Positions 23,740-35,400 of a stretch of 64,000 nt of DNA are shown here, in pieces (the stretch's first letter is position 1; every line of letters starts with the position of its first letter). Both the position numbers and the translations under genes were made by a program. Under the pieces are notes generated by a model that was given only the letters and a program-made list of their open reading frames with translations, was not told the DNA's origin and searched no databases. The DNA comes from Yamagishiella unicocca (lineage: Eukaryota > Chlorophyta > Chlorophyceae > Chlamydomonadales > Volvocaceae): contig BDSL01000040.1 in assembly GCA_003116995.1 (NCBI GenBank), positions 772,701 to 836,700 of the forward strand, written 5' to 3'.

Positions 23740-25344
23740 GATGTACAGATCACGAAATGATAATGCGTAAGGAAGTTTGGATACTATCCAGGATCCTTTC
23801 GTCCTCCAACTTGTTCACCCGCCACATCATCGTTGCCGTACTTCTACCATGTAAAGATAAAATAACATGACGTATATTTCTCCTAGACTAACGCACATTC
23901 AGCAGTAGAGGTTGAAAGATGGGAGCGATACAAACATCTATTCGTGACCTTTATACACCGCCGTGAACAGGCTGCAGCGACGACACCGACTGCGGCAACG
24001 TATCCACAAGAGAGTGATCAAAGGACCTATCTTACCGTCCCAAATTCGGACGACGTTAGCCAGATAGGCGACGTGCAGGCTCGCCTATCCGTTGTCTAAT
24101 TCCGCGGTATGAGGCATTCATACCCAGCTGAGTACATACCTCCATAACTTTATAGTAGGGATAATCATAGTTCATCAGCCTGCAGTCGTGGCCCCTGTGG
24201 TTGCCAAGGCTGAGGTGCATTCGCATCTCTGTGACTCCTGAGCTCATGGGGTGGCATAAGCAAGAAAAAGCGGCATGTGCGCACGCTGAAAGCAGCTGCG
24301 ATGCAACGTCTGTATCCAAGCAGTGCATGCCGCGTGTGCACATGGCCAAGGGATGGGATGGCCCTTGCACACCATCCAACTCGCCGACCCAAACTTCCCA
24401 AACCAAGGCCCGCATGAGGGACTGCTATGCCATGCCGCCGGCACGGAAGCCAAACGGAACAGGCTCGTGCACATCTGCCGTTGATACCCAGCTCGCTCGT
24501 CGTGGTACGTGCCATAGTGCCATACCATCCCACTGCACCGCAGCTTTCCTTGTAACCAACTTGAGCAGGATCGCATACCACTATGATCCCTGCGCGTCCT
24601 TGGGTTGCCACCTGTTTTTACGCGACGCCACACCCTCCTGCACAGCTCTCGGGCCCTACCTGTCCGGCCGTTCCTTTGCACCAGGGCTTACGAGGCATGT
24701 ATCTATAGTTGCCACCTGTCACGCACCCACCCCTTCTCCGGCCTTGTTCCTCAGCTTCATAGCAGCTAGCCTTGCGCGCCCACCCCGGTTTCATCGTTTC
24801 TCAATGCCCACCCGGTGCGTGCCACGGCAACCCGCAAGGGAAATACACGGCGTGGGTAGCTCGCATGTCATGCCCCACAGCAGGCTTCGGCCGTCACGGA
24901 CACTGGGTGTAACACTGCCGGTGCTGGGGCATGACTCGCAGCCCAATGGCCGCAGCGTGCCGACCAACGCCCAGGCCAGCTGCTGTGTTCATCGCTGGTG
25001 CTGCCAGGTGCTGCTGGCCCTGTGCGCGGCTGCTCACGCAGCTGCATTCCCCGCAACCGCATATCTCGTCGGTCAACCACGCCCTGGTCTGTCTGTAGCC
25101 GGTACGACAGGTTTAAGGTCCTCTTTTAAAAAACACCAAATGCGCGTCAGTGGCAGGCGATGTGCCCCATGGTTTCGCATTTAAAATTCACTGAAACAGT
25201 ACTACTGAGCTACCAAATGCGTGAACCACATGCTTGTAATGTACAGGGCTTGGGCACCGTCCCAACGGCCCGACGGTGATCCCGTATAGCCTGTGTAACT
25301 GCAGCTGCCGCGACGTACAGCCACATACACAGCATTGTTGTAAC

Positions 25345-25405
25345 GATTACAGTGGGTTCCAGACCAAGAGGTAGAACCATCGGGCGCATCGCCTGACACT
25401 GAAAA
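25345..25405 (-). repeat. Dispersed repeat, copy B
   Basis: Same block as copies A and C. Here the minus strand stays open past the core (SVSGDAPDGSTSWSGTHC, then CSYTGYTGSPSGRWDGAQAL) to a stop at about 25204, so this copy looks the most gene-like. It may be the last exon of an unrecognised secreted protein or of a mobile element. Confidence 0.6.
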
Positions 25406-25669
25406 AGACGGAGGAAACAGCATGTCGTACCGGCGCCAGTGCCCTGGCCTGAGAATGACGTCATACGACAACGGCGCGTGCGATATTCCCTTCCTCATCA
25501 CAGGCACGTGCGTACAGCATGGCACGCCAAGGCCGGCTCGGTGCTATGTTGTCAACGCAAGACCTCAAATCATCCTGGCCTCCAAAAGCGTTCTGCCAAA
25601 CCAATCCAATTAAGTCATTCCCCGCGTCCAACCAAAAGCTCCAACCAGAAGCACTTACACTGGTACCAC

Positions 25670-25780
25670 GTACGGCAACGCACGACAACGTACGGCAATG
25701 CACGGCAACCCACGTACGGCAATGCACGGCAACCCACGTACGGCAATGCACGGCAACCCACGTACGGCAACGCACGGCGT
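25670..25780 (+). repeat. 24-bp tandem repeat
   Basis: CACGTACGGCAATGCACGGC recurs at 25711, 25735 and 25759, exactly 24 bases apart, with degenerate copies upstream. Units are rich in CGTACG, a word common across this window. A period divisible by three leaves several frames open; no coding role is inferred. Confidence 0.85.
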
Positions 25781-26026
25781 TTAGGGATGGGACAAACGAC
25801 CCGATACAGTGGCTAATGACCACGCGGCGCTCACACCGTCAATAGTATCAGCTTGGCGTGATCCAAGCAAAGCTGCGGACAAGAGCACAGCGCCGGCCCC
25901 AGCCCCGCGCCGCCTATTCGGCAGCAGTAAGAGCTAGCAATCATGATCATGCGCAACGCATGCGTGTGCTTCTTCCGCGCCCACGCGACGACGCGCCTCG
26001 CACATCCAATCATATTCATCCTTCCC

Positions 26027-27755
26027 CTACACGGCATCTTGAGCGCTGCCGTCCTCACAGCGTATGGCCTCCAGCACCGCCTCCGCCTCCGCCATCGAGC
26101 CGTCGCCCACAACGTTGCTTGTGTCCGTGCCGCTGCCGGTACTCATGCCGCCGGCGGGGCCTGACGCGATGCCGTACGGGTCGTCCTGGGGTCCGGTCAG
26201 CTCCGTCAGCGGCTGGCCCTCCTCGTCCTTGGCGGTGGCGCCGAAGGGCGCCCGGGGGTCGTGGGGGTCCAGTCGCGCCCCTGTGCATGTACGACAAGGT
26301 AGGGTACGGAAGTACGAACGGAATGGCCACGAAACAAGCGGGTCTGGAGCTGGTGTGAGGGCGAGTCCAGGCAACGATTTACGAGGGACATTGATTACTC
26401 ATACCGTCCCGCAAAGCCGTCTACTGCCAGGGCGGCACGGGCTGATGATACGTTCTGTTGTCGAATCGAACATATATTATGTTATCTGAAGATAACACAA
26501 CTCTATATTGCACGTAAGATCATAACCTAGACGTGACCGCTTAGGTTGCGACTGGCCCGCATCTGCTGGCACGTTTTCGTTTTCATCCGGAGCAGATTGG
26601 CGCACCGGTTTCTAAAAGCTCTAGCTAAGGGAGTGACAAGAATTACGAGCGAGGAGGGGCCGTGCGCAAACAGCGTGTATGAGGAGATGTTCCCCCCGGA
26701 AAACTGGATTTCGCCGGTTGAGGGTGGGGGAAATCGTGGTCAGCGGACGTGAGGGTGGGGGAAATGGTGGTCAAAGGACTTGAGGGTGGGGGAAATGGTG
26801 GTCAAAAGGGGCCGCACGGCCTCAAATAGCCGGACGCCTGCGCACGAGCAGGCAGTCGCAAGCCAGTGTCCGGAACCACTTTGTTCGCTGGATTGTGCCC
26901 GCGGAGAGGAATTCAATGCTTCTGCTGTGTTGGCAGCAGTTCGCCGAAACAACCGTAGCCTGCTCCCTCCGTGGACCAAGGGGAGCAAACATGACACCCC
27001 GATATCCCGCTGCACACGCACTCACACCCATGACCTGGAGCCGGCCGGCACAGTGCTGGTAGGTGTAACTAACAGTTACAGTGGGTTCCAGACCAAAAGG
27101 TAGAACCATCGGGCACATCGCCTGATACTCAAGGGGACGAAAGAGACAGAGTGCATGTGCATAACTGCATGTGCATACCTTCACGCACCTGATGCCTCTG
27201 ACGTGGGATGGAACGTCATGTCGTGCGCCTCCGCTGCTCGCTCCTCGATATCCACCGGCGTCATCACGGCGCCAGCCGCGACTGAGACTCCGCCGTGCTC
27301 CGTCGCCGTATAGGCCCCGGCTGATGATGACGTGTCCGTCTTTACGGAAGAGGGGCAGAGGCAGCAACGCTCAGGAGCTGAGGTGGAAGCATGTATGAGT
27401 CGAGTGACCAAGAATGATTGTAAAACGATTCAAACGAAGGAACTCTCTTACATACATCTCAGGCGATTTGGGTCTTTCTCGTGACGCTGTCATTGTGCAC
27501 TATAGCGGTTGTTGCGCCCTCGTGCTCCGAGGCCTCGGTCCGAGATTGCCCTCTTCTTCCGAAGTTATCGCTACCCGTCGGTCTCGTGCGACGAGTCGTG
27601 CGCGCTCAGCGCCCCGGGCTCCATTCGTCAGATGAGCAAGGCGCTAGCTGTCTGATTCTCACCTGGGGCCTATTTGCTGGTAGCTCAGCAGCCCACATGA
27701 CGGGGTTGGCAACTGGCGCGGCGGGCGGAGCGCCCAGTGGCCCGACACTGGCCAT
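26027..27755 (-). CDS. Unknown protein, paralogue B of a tandem pair
   Basis: Three exons in phase: 27755-27663, 27339-27189 and 26280-26027 (165 aa). Exon 1 (MASVGPLGAPP..., ending NPVMWAAELPANRPQ) has the same length (93 bases) and phase as exon 1 of paralogue A. Exon 2 shares MTPVDIEERAAEAHDMTFHP with A, but its front is replaced by TDTSSSAGAYTATEHGG, using an acceptor (CCGTAAAG) that skips a region where the frame matching A is broken. Exon 3 shares LDPHDPRAPFGATAKDEEGQ and PLTELTGPQDDPYGIA. No known domain, signal peptide or membrane segment is seen; the C-terminus is acidic. Intron 2 contains dispersed-repeat copy C. The function is unknown. Confidence 0.6.
27074..27131 (-). repeat. Dispersed repeat, copy C (inside an intron)
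   Basis: The same core as copies A and B lies inside intron 2 of paralogue B, in the same strand sense. Here the peptide frame ends quickly (GTHCNC then stop), so this copy is decayed. Confidence 0.65.
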
Positions 27756-28737
27756 CGCGGCTCCGCAACCTCCTGTTTGCGCGCCGCCGAGATAAAAATA
27801 GCAACCGACAATCACACGTGAAAGCGCGCGTTGCCCAAACCTGCCTATAGCGCCCAAGCAGATCAAGCAGATTAAGAGCGAAGGGCACGTCCAAAGCGAC
27901 ACACAACGTATTTTTAATACAAGGCGAGCAAGCGGCCTCAAAGCGAGCCCCAATCCATCGGGATTATCACTTGAGCGTCACGCGGCGGTTCCGGAGGCGG
28001 ATCCAGTCGCAGGTATGCGGATGCCGATGAGCGTCCAAGACCAGGCTTTTTTCTGTTCCTTTGAAGAAAATATAACGTAACGGGCTTCTTGAGCGCGTGA
28101 CTACAGTCGGTCCGTCGGTGCGACCCCTGGTGCGACGTTGGACGGAAGTAGACGGAGAGGTAGGCAGGTGCAAGCTGCCGCCGACCATCGTGATCGGAAG
28201 GTGCACAACATACGATTCGTAACTTCTTGGCCAAGTAGGAGGTCATATTGTGAGTCACACCCGCAGCACCTAACCACCCACCGCCTGCTATCGATCTGTG
28301 CATGAGCCAATGCCGTAGCCGGCCGCGACGAACACAACGCAGTCCTCCGCGCTTCACTCCCGCCTCCGTCGTCAGAATCACCTAGCCTAGCTACCGCAGC
28401 AGGCATGACATTGTAAGTCGTCGTGCATCGCGTATGGTTTCCCTCTAATTCGCCTGACCAACGACCCATGCAACCCAAGCAAGCGAAGCAGTATTCCTGG
28501 TCGACCCATAACCAGCTAACACCATCATCAATTTATCACCAGCACATCATGTACGGTCTGGTAGTTAGGCCAACTAACATTTTCAGAAGGTGAAAAGTTC
28601 GCATCAGGATGCACAAGCGACGAACACGAAATCGACAAAAACGGCTTCGTCGTTGCAACCATCGCTCAGGGCAGACAAACGAGCTCGGGTGCTCCTCGCT
28701 CTTTGTCTGGTAGCAAGCGTGCAAGCCCATCAAGACT
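27756..28737. other. Spacer between the two paralogues
   Basis: No exon is supported. It should hold the promoter of paralogue B and the 3' UTR of paralogue A. The sequence is mixed in composition with no repeat I could identify. Confidence 0.4.
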
Positions 28738-30531
28738 TTAAGAGTCAGGAGGGGGCACCTTTGCAATAGCATCTACACCGCTGCCGCTTCCGTCGCCGCC
28801 GCCGTGTATGGCCTCCAGCACCACCTCCGCCTCCACCACCGAGCCGTCTCCAACTACACCGCCTTCGTCGACGACGCTGCTGGCTGGGCCCGGGACGATG
28901 ATGGCGATGCCGTACGGGTCGTCCTTGGGTCCGGTCAGCTCCGTCAGCGGCTGGCCCTCCTCGTCCTTGGCGGTGGCGCCGAAAGGCGCCCGGGGGTCGT
29001 GGTGGTCCAGTCGCGCCCCTGTGTATGTACGGCAAAGTAGGGTACGGAAGTACGACAGCCACAAAGCACGTGGGCCCAGGTGCCGGTGTGCGGGCACGTG
29101 CATTGGAAGCAAGCTGTACCTTAGGGAAGCACGCAGGAGGCGAAGAAGGCGCGTGCGTGCGAACGACGGCAACCCGTCAATCAGCTGTAATCCTACACAG
29201 CCACCAGCCAAAAACAATGTTCCTTCTTACCACCCACCGGTGTTATCCGTCCGAAGCCCCTTGGAAAGCCTACTAGGAACGAAACCTAGTTACGCGAAGT
29301 GACCCAACCCCGGCCACCCACCAGTATATTACCGGTAGTAGTAGTGTGGAGACGTGGGTATGATGGACGTCTCCAAGCACGATCGACACCCAATAACACA
29401 ACCAAGAATATGGACGCGCTTGCGCTCCCTCGCGCCCTGCCTTGCTACATGCCTATCTAGCCTCTTTAGTTAGCTCCCGGGACCTCAGGTAGCAGTCACG
29501 TGGCACCAGGATCGAGCGAGTGACATGAGATGACGCACGCTCGCTGTTTAATTTCCACTCATTCGCTGACTGCTTATTAACTACCTAACTGCATGCCTAA
29601 CTACCTAACTACCTATCTACTTGACGCACCTGACGCCTCTGACGTGGGATGGAAGGTCATGTCGTGCGCCTCCGCTGCTCGCTCCTCGATATCCACCGGC
29701 GTCACCACCACCGCCGCGCCGCCGGCGAGCGTGGAGTTGTTGTGCCCCGCCGCCACCATGTGGGCGCGAATGCCGTGTGGCAGCTGCGTGCTCAGCACCT
29801 CATTTAAGGTGTGCATCTAGGTGGACCATCCAAGGAAAGAGGGGCTGGATCTGGATCTGGACCTGGTTTGCGTCTGGGATATGGATCGGTTAGAAGCACA
29901 TGAGCCGGGGGCGGATCACGGCAACGAGAGTTTGATCGCCGCTTCGTTGCATTCTTAGCAAACAAATGATTTACACGGCTATTACTGCGAACGCGTCTTT
30001 CGATCGATGCAGTCGCGGAGACGGAATGAAATAAACGGAAAGGTCTGCTTGGATACGGACGTGGTTTGTGTTGAGGACGAGCTGTCAGAATCCTTTTGCT
30101 TTGTCATGCTTGCCGACGTATGGCGCGTCCTATATCAGCCCCTATCGGCCGCCGTGATCGACCCGCGGGACGGGAGGGCCAGCACCGCCCTTGCCGCCGC
30201 CCATACTATTTGCAGCCCACACAGGCTCGTAAATCCACCTATAGGTGAGTCTACACGGCAGTTGGGGAGTTGTACCCTATGAGGCCAGCCGCTGGACTGG
30301 AGTCCAGCCTCCCTTTTTGGGCGTGCTCTGGTGAGCGCCGAGGAGCGCCGTCCCGGTAGCTACCCGCCAGTACCGGCAATAGATGCGCAAGTCACGCGCC
30401 GCGTGAATAAGCCGCGTAGATAGGCCTCGCTTGCTTACTTGTGGCCTGTTCGCCGGCAGCTCGGCGGCCCACATGACGGGGTTCACGATTGGCGCCACAG
30501 GCGGAGGGCTCAACGGTCCAATACTCGACAT
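28738..30531 (-). CDS. Unknown protein, paralogue A of a tandem pair
   Basis: Three exons in phase: 30531-30439, 29816-29630 and 29018-28738 (186 aa). All four splice sites are good GT-AG sites (CAA|gtaagc, acctag|ATG, TCA G|gtgcgt, acacag|GG). The protein begins MSSIGPLSPPPVAP and NPVMWAAELPANRPQ, then HTLNEVLSTQLPHGIRAHMV, TPVDIEERAAEAHDMTFHP, LDHHDPRAPFGATAKDEEGQ and PLTELTGPKDDPYGIA, with an acidic Gly/Val-rich tail. I recognise no domain. Conservation with paralogue B is high in exons and low in introns, which supports both being protein-coding. The family may be lineage-specific (inference). Confidence 0.65.
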
Positions 30532-32470
30532 CGCGGCTTTGTGACTTCGGGTTCTGCAGCGAACCAGTAGCAGCAGCGAGCCTTCTTTCAGACTGTTTAT
30601 ATTTTTTTCTTCACAGGAAACGGTCGTGTGTCACGCCGCAAAGCGAAATCTCTGGACGGGCGGAATCTTTTGGGTCGATGTGGTCGCTGTAGACTCCGGA
30701 TGAAACCAGAAGCGCTACGAGAGTCAGAAAAGCAATATGTCTGTATGCCGCTGAGTTCCAGGTCTTTCGAGAGCTCGTGCCGTACAGGCGCGGGGCCGGT
30801 GCCGTTTTTTGTGTGGCACCGCATGCGGAAGCCCGATCATCGCGCGTCTCAGGAGCATAGCGAGGCATGCAGCAAAAGAAGCGGCCTAGCCTTCATAAGT
30901 TGATGAAGCGACGTGTACGGTGACTAGTAGTAGTTGTTAAAAGTGGGCACAGTGGCCTACAGGATTGTAAGACTGGCGGAGACCCTACGCTTGCCTAACC
31001 TTACCAGCGGCTCACCGCTGATGATCATCTGGGCGGTCCGGTGCGAGCGGAGCGGAGTGGAGCGGCGGAGGAGTCTTGAGTAGTCTTGCGCTGAAGGCCA
31101 TCCGGTGCCACCTTGCAGTTTGTGACATCACAAGTGCTTAGTTGACGGGCCAGTCGATGGGCCGCCGCCTGTGCAGCAACGCCTCGCCGACCTCGACCGG
31201 TCGCTGATGACATTTGACCTCCACGCAACGCCGACGAAGACGGCTTCATCCGATGACTTTACGCACGGCGAAGGTCCGCTTGGACTTCACGCGATGGTTA
31301 TCAGTACGTTTGTTTGGCAGCGGAGGGCGGCGGTTATTGGAGCGTAACGACTAGATTGACCGTGAGACACTGTACGGCAGTCCTAACGGAATTTCGTCAC
31401 TGGCTTCGCGGTCTCCTGTTGCTTGCGTTTGGCGAGTCCATCATGTTTTGGTCTGCGCACATTTCTTTTTGCTTGATGCCGTGCGGCCCACGTCACGGTC
31501 CTGCACGGCACGTCACGGCATCAGGCTAGCCAAAATCAGTAACCAGCATACCGGTAACCAGTTGTAACCTTTTTAGGCCCACGGACACTGTGGCCGAACA
31601 GTACCGCGAAGATCACCAGGAAATGCGTTTTTGGATCATTTGCTTGATCATAACGAGAAAGGGCTTGCAGCGATCCCGGGTTTTTTTTGGCGTTGTGGTT
31701 GTTCCCATTTGCATGCAAGTCAGCCTTGGAGGCTAGGGTGTGTTGACAAGTTGTTGTATACCTGTCCCAGTCCAAGCTTGTGAAGTACCAATTAAGTAGA
31801 ACTAGAGCGAGCCATCTTATTAGAGTCAGCAACGGACAGCAGCGGTCCTGACGCCAGAGGTTCACTATCAGTAGCCGAAGCTCCGGCCCCCGTCGCCGTT
31901 ATCACCGTGAGCTACGTAACTTTGGGGACCCGGCACTTGCCAGTTGATGAGCAAATCAAGGGTGTGGGTCAACTCCCAGCAGAATTTGCTGGGAGGGAGG
32001 GGGGCTTCCCCCCCCCTTATTTTGAACCCTGGACACGACACAATATGGCTGACCCTGCTGTGTTATATGCTAAAGTGCCGCGTAGCCCTTGCGAACGACG
32101 CATGGGTGGGGTGAGGGCCGTGGGGTGGTGCACCGACGGAGCCCCGGACTCGAAGCACTGACATGCCAATGAGACAACGGCCACGAGTTGCCATGCACGT
32201 CCAGCCATACGGCACACATACACGGCCGTACGCACGCACGGGGGCACTTGCACGAGTGCAGGTCAAGTCAAAGAGCTACAGCGAGCGAGGTCCAGGACGA
32301 AGCGGACAGTCAGAGGTACTTGCACCATCGGACGTACTTGCGCGGGGGGGGGGGGTGAGGGGGGACGAATCCCCTTCCTCCTGTCCGCGCCATGGAGGCC
32401 CTTGTGAACGACGCGTGGGTGGGGTGAGAGGCACGGGGTGGTGTCCGACGGAGCCCCGGAGTCGAAGTGG
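30532..32470. other. Intergenic left of the minisatellite
   Basis: No gene is supported. A minus-strand frame near 30611-30868 contains a hydrophobic stretch (AFLTLVALLVSSGVYS) but lacks start context and partner exons. Partial units related to the array appear at about 32085-32160 and 32390-32470 (CGACGCATGGGTGGGGTGAG-type words). Confidence 0.4.
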
Positions 32471-35400
32471 TCACAGAAGTACGTGTGACCGGCGCTTGGC
32501 CAGGGTGAGTGGCGACGACAGAGGCACTTGTGTGCGTGCGGGGCGTGAGGGTTCGATGGGGCGGAGTGATCCGACACATTTGCACAAGGGGGGGGGTTTA
32601 AGGGGGGGCGAAGCCCCCCCTCCAGTCCGCGTCACAGAAGTACGTGTGACCGGCGCTTGGCCAGGGTGAGTGGCGAGCTGGCGACGACAGAGGCACTTGT
32701 GTGCGTGCGGGGTGTGGGGTTCGACGGGGCGGAGTGATCCGACACATTTGCACATGGGGATGGGGGGTTTAAGGGGGGGGCGAAGCCCCCCCCTCCAGTC
32801 CGCGTCACAGAAGTACGTGTGACCGGCGCTTGGCCAGGGTGAGTGGCGACGACAGAGGCACTTGTGTGCGTGCGGGGCGTGAGGGTTCGATGGGGCGGAG
32901 TGATCCGACACATTTGCACAAGGGAGGGGGGTTTAAGGGGGGGCGAAGCCGCCCCCTCCAGTCCGGACACAGAAGTACATGTGACCGGCGCTTGGCCAGG
33001 GTGAGTGGCGACGACAGAGGCACTTGTGTGCGTGCAGGGTGGCGGGTTCGACGGGGCGGAGTGATCCGACACATTTGCACATGGGGAGGGGGGGGTTTAA
33101 GGGGGGGGGCGAAGCCCCCCCCCTCCAGTCCGCGCCACAGAGGTGCGTGTGACTGGCGCTTGGCCAGGGTGAGTGGCAACGACAGAGGCACTTGTGCGCG
33201 TGCGGGGCGTGGGGGTTCAATGGGGCGGAATGATCCGACACATTTGCACAAAGGGGGGGGTTTAAGGGGGGGCGCGAAGCCCCCCCCCTCCAGTCCGCGT
33301 CACAGAAGTACGTGTGACCGGCGCTTGGCCAGGGTGAGTGGCGACGACAGAGGCACTTGTGTGCGTGCGGGGCGTGAGGGTTCGATGGGGCGGAGTGATC
33401 CGACACATTTGCACATGGGGAGGGGGGGGGTTTTAAGGGGGGGGCGAAGCCCCCCCTCCAGTCCGGACACAGAAGTACATGTGACCGGCGCTTGGCCAGG
33501 GTGAGTGGCGACGACAGAGGCACTTGTGTGCATGCAGGGTGTGGGGTTCGACGGGGCGGAGTGATCCGACACATTTGCACATGGGGAGGTGGGGTTTAAG
33601 GGGGGGGCGAAGCCCCCCCCTCCAGTCCGCGCCACAGAGGTGCATGTGACTGGCGCTTGGCCAGGGTGAGTGGCGACGACAGAGGCACTTGTGCGCGTGC
33701 GGGGCGTGGGGGTTCGATGGGGCGGAGTGATCCGACACATTTGCACAAAGGGGGGGGTTTAAGGGGGGGGCGAAGCCCCCCCCCTCCAGTCCGCGCCACA
33801 GAAGTACGTGTGACCGGCGCTTGGCCAGGGTGAGTGGCGACGACAGAGGCACTTGTGTGCGTGCGGGGCGTGAGGGTTCGATGGGGCGGAGTGATCCGAC
33901 ACATTTGCACAAGGGAGGGGGGTTTAAGGGGGGGCGAAGCCGCCCCCTCCAGTCCGGACACAGAAGTACATGTGACCGGCGCTTGGCCAGGGTGAGTGGC
34001 GACGACAGAGGCACTTGTGTGCATGCAGGGTGTGGGGTTCGACGGGGCGGAGTGATCCGACACATTTGCACATGGGGAGGTGGGGTTTAAGGGGGGGGCG
34101 AAGCCCCCCCCTCCAGTCCGCGCCACAGAGGTGCATGTGACTGGCGCTTGGCCAGGGTGAGTGGCGACGACAGAGGCACTTGTGCGCGTGCGGGGCGTGG
34201 GGGTTCGATGGGGCGGAGTGATCCGACACATTTGCACAAAGGGGGGGGTTTAAGGGGGGGGCGAAGCCCCCCCCCTCCAGTCCGCGCCACAGAAGTACGT
34301 GTGACCGGCGCTTGGCCAGGGTGAGTGGCGAAGACAGAGGCACTTGTGTACGTGCGGGGCGTGAGGGTTCGATGGGGCGGAGTGATCCGACACATTTGCA
34401 CAAGGGGGGGGCGGGGTTCAAGGGGGGGGCGAAGTCCCCCCCTCCAGTCCGCGTCACAGAAGTACGTGTGACTGGCGCTTGGCCAGGGTGAGTGGCGACA
34501 ACAGAGGCACTTGTGTGCGTGCGGGGCGTGAGGGTTCGATGGGGCGGAGTGATCCGACACATTTGCACAAGGGGGTGGGGTTCTAGGGGGGGCGAAGCCC
34601 CCCCCTCCAGTCCGCGCCACAGAAGTACGTGTGACCGGCGCTTGGCCAGGGTGAGTGGCGATGGCAGAGGCACTTGTGTGCGTGCGGGGCGTGGGGGTTC
34701 GATGGGGCGGAGTGATCCGACACATTTGCACAAGGGGGGGGGGTTTAAGGGAGTGGGCGAAGCCCCCCCCCTCCAGTCCGAGCCACAGAAGTACATGTGA
34801 CCGGCGCTTGGCCAGGGTGAGTGGCGACGACAGAGGCACTTGTGTGCATGCAGGGTGTGGGGTTCGACGGGGCGGAGTGATCCGACACATTTGCACATGG
34901 GGAGGTGGGGTTTAAGGGGGGGGCGAAGCCCCCCCCTCCAGTCCGCGCCACAGAGGTGCATGTGACTGGCGCTTGGCCAGGGTGAGTGGCGACGACAGAG
35001 GCACTTGTGCGCGTGCGGGGCGTGGGGGTTCGATGGGGCGGAGTGATCCGACACATTTGCACAAAGGGGGGGGTTTAAGGGGGGGGCGAAGCCCCCCCCC
35101 TCCAGTCCGCGCCACAGAAGTACGTGTGACCGGCGCTTGGCCAGGGTGAGTGGCGACGACAGAGGCACTTGTGTGCGTGCGGGGCGTGAGGGTTCGATGG
35201 GGCGGAGTGATCCGACACATTTGCACAAGGGAGGGGGGTTTAAGGGGGGGCGAAGCCGCCCCCTCCAGTCCGGACACAGAAGTACATGTGACCGGCGCTT
35301 GGCCAGGGTGAGTGGCGACGACAGAGGCACTTGTGTGCATGCAGGGTGTGGGGTTCGACGGGGCGGAGTGATCCGACACATTTGCACATGGGGAGGTGGG

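Larger units (their letters stand above)
23740..26026. other. Intergenic with repeats
   Basis: Holds dispersed-repeat copy B and a 24-bp tandem array (annotated separately). A 327-codon + strand ORF (24201-25184) lacks any recognisable motif, has high Cys/His/Pro/Ser content and no splice context, so it is not called as a gene. Confidence 0.45.

Noticed and set aside
24201..25184. 327-codon + strand ORF
   Set aside because: No motif, signal or splice context; composition resembles translated non-coding GC-rich DNA. It is long enough to deserve a homology search, but I cannot support it.
30611..30868. Minus ORF with a membrane-like stretch (AFLTLVALLVSSGVYS)
   Set aside because: No supported start, splice partner or homology; it may be chance.
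33924..35387. A 487-codon minus-strand ORF, plus many 80-220-codon ORFs on both strands of the minisatellite
   Set aside because: They arise from stop-free repeat units, have no start or splice context, change frame wherever G-run length varies, and occur in several frames at once.
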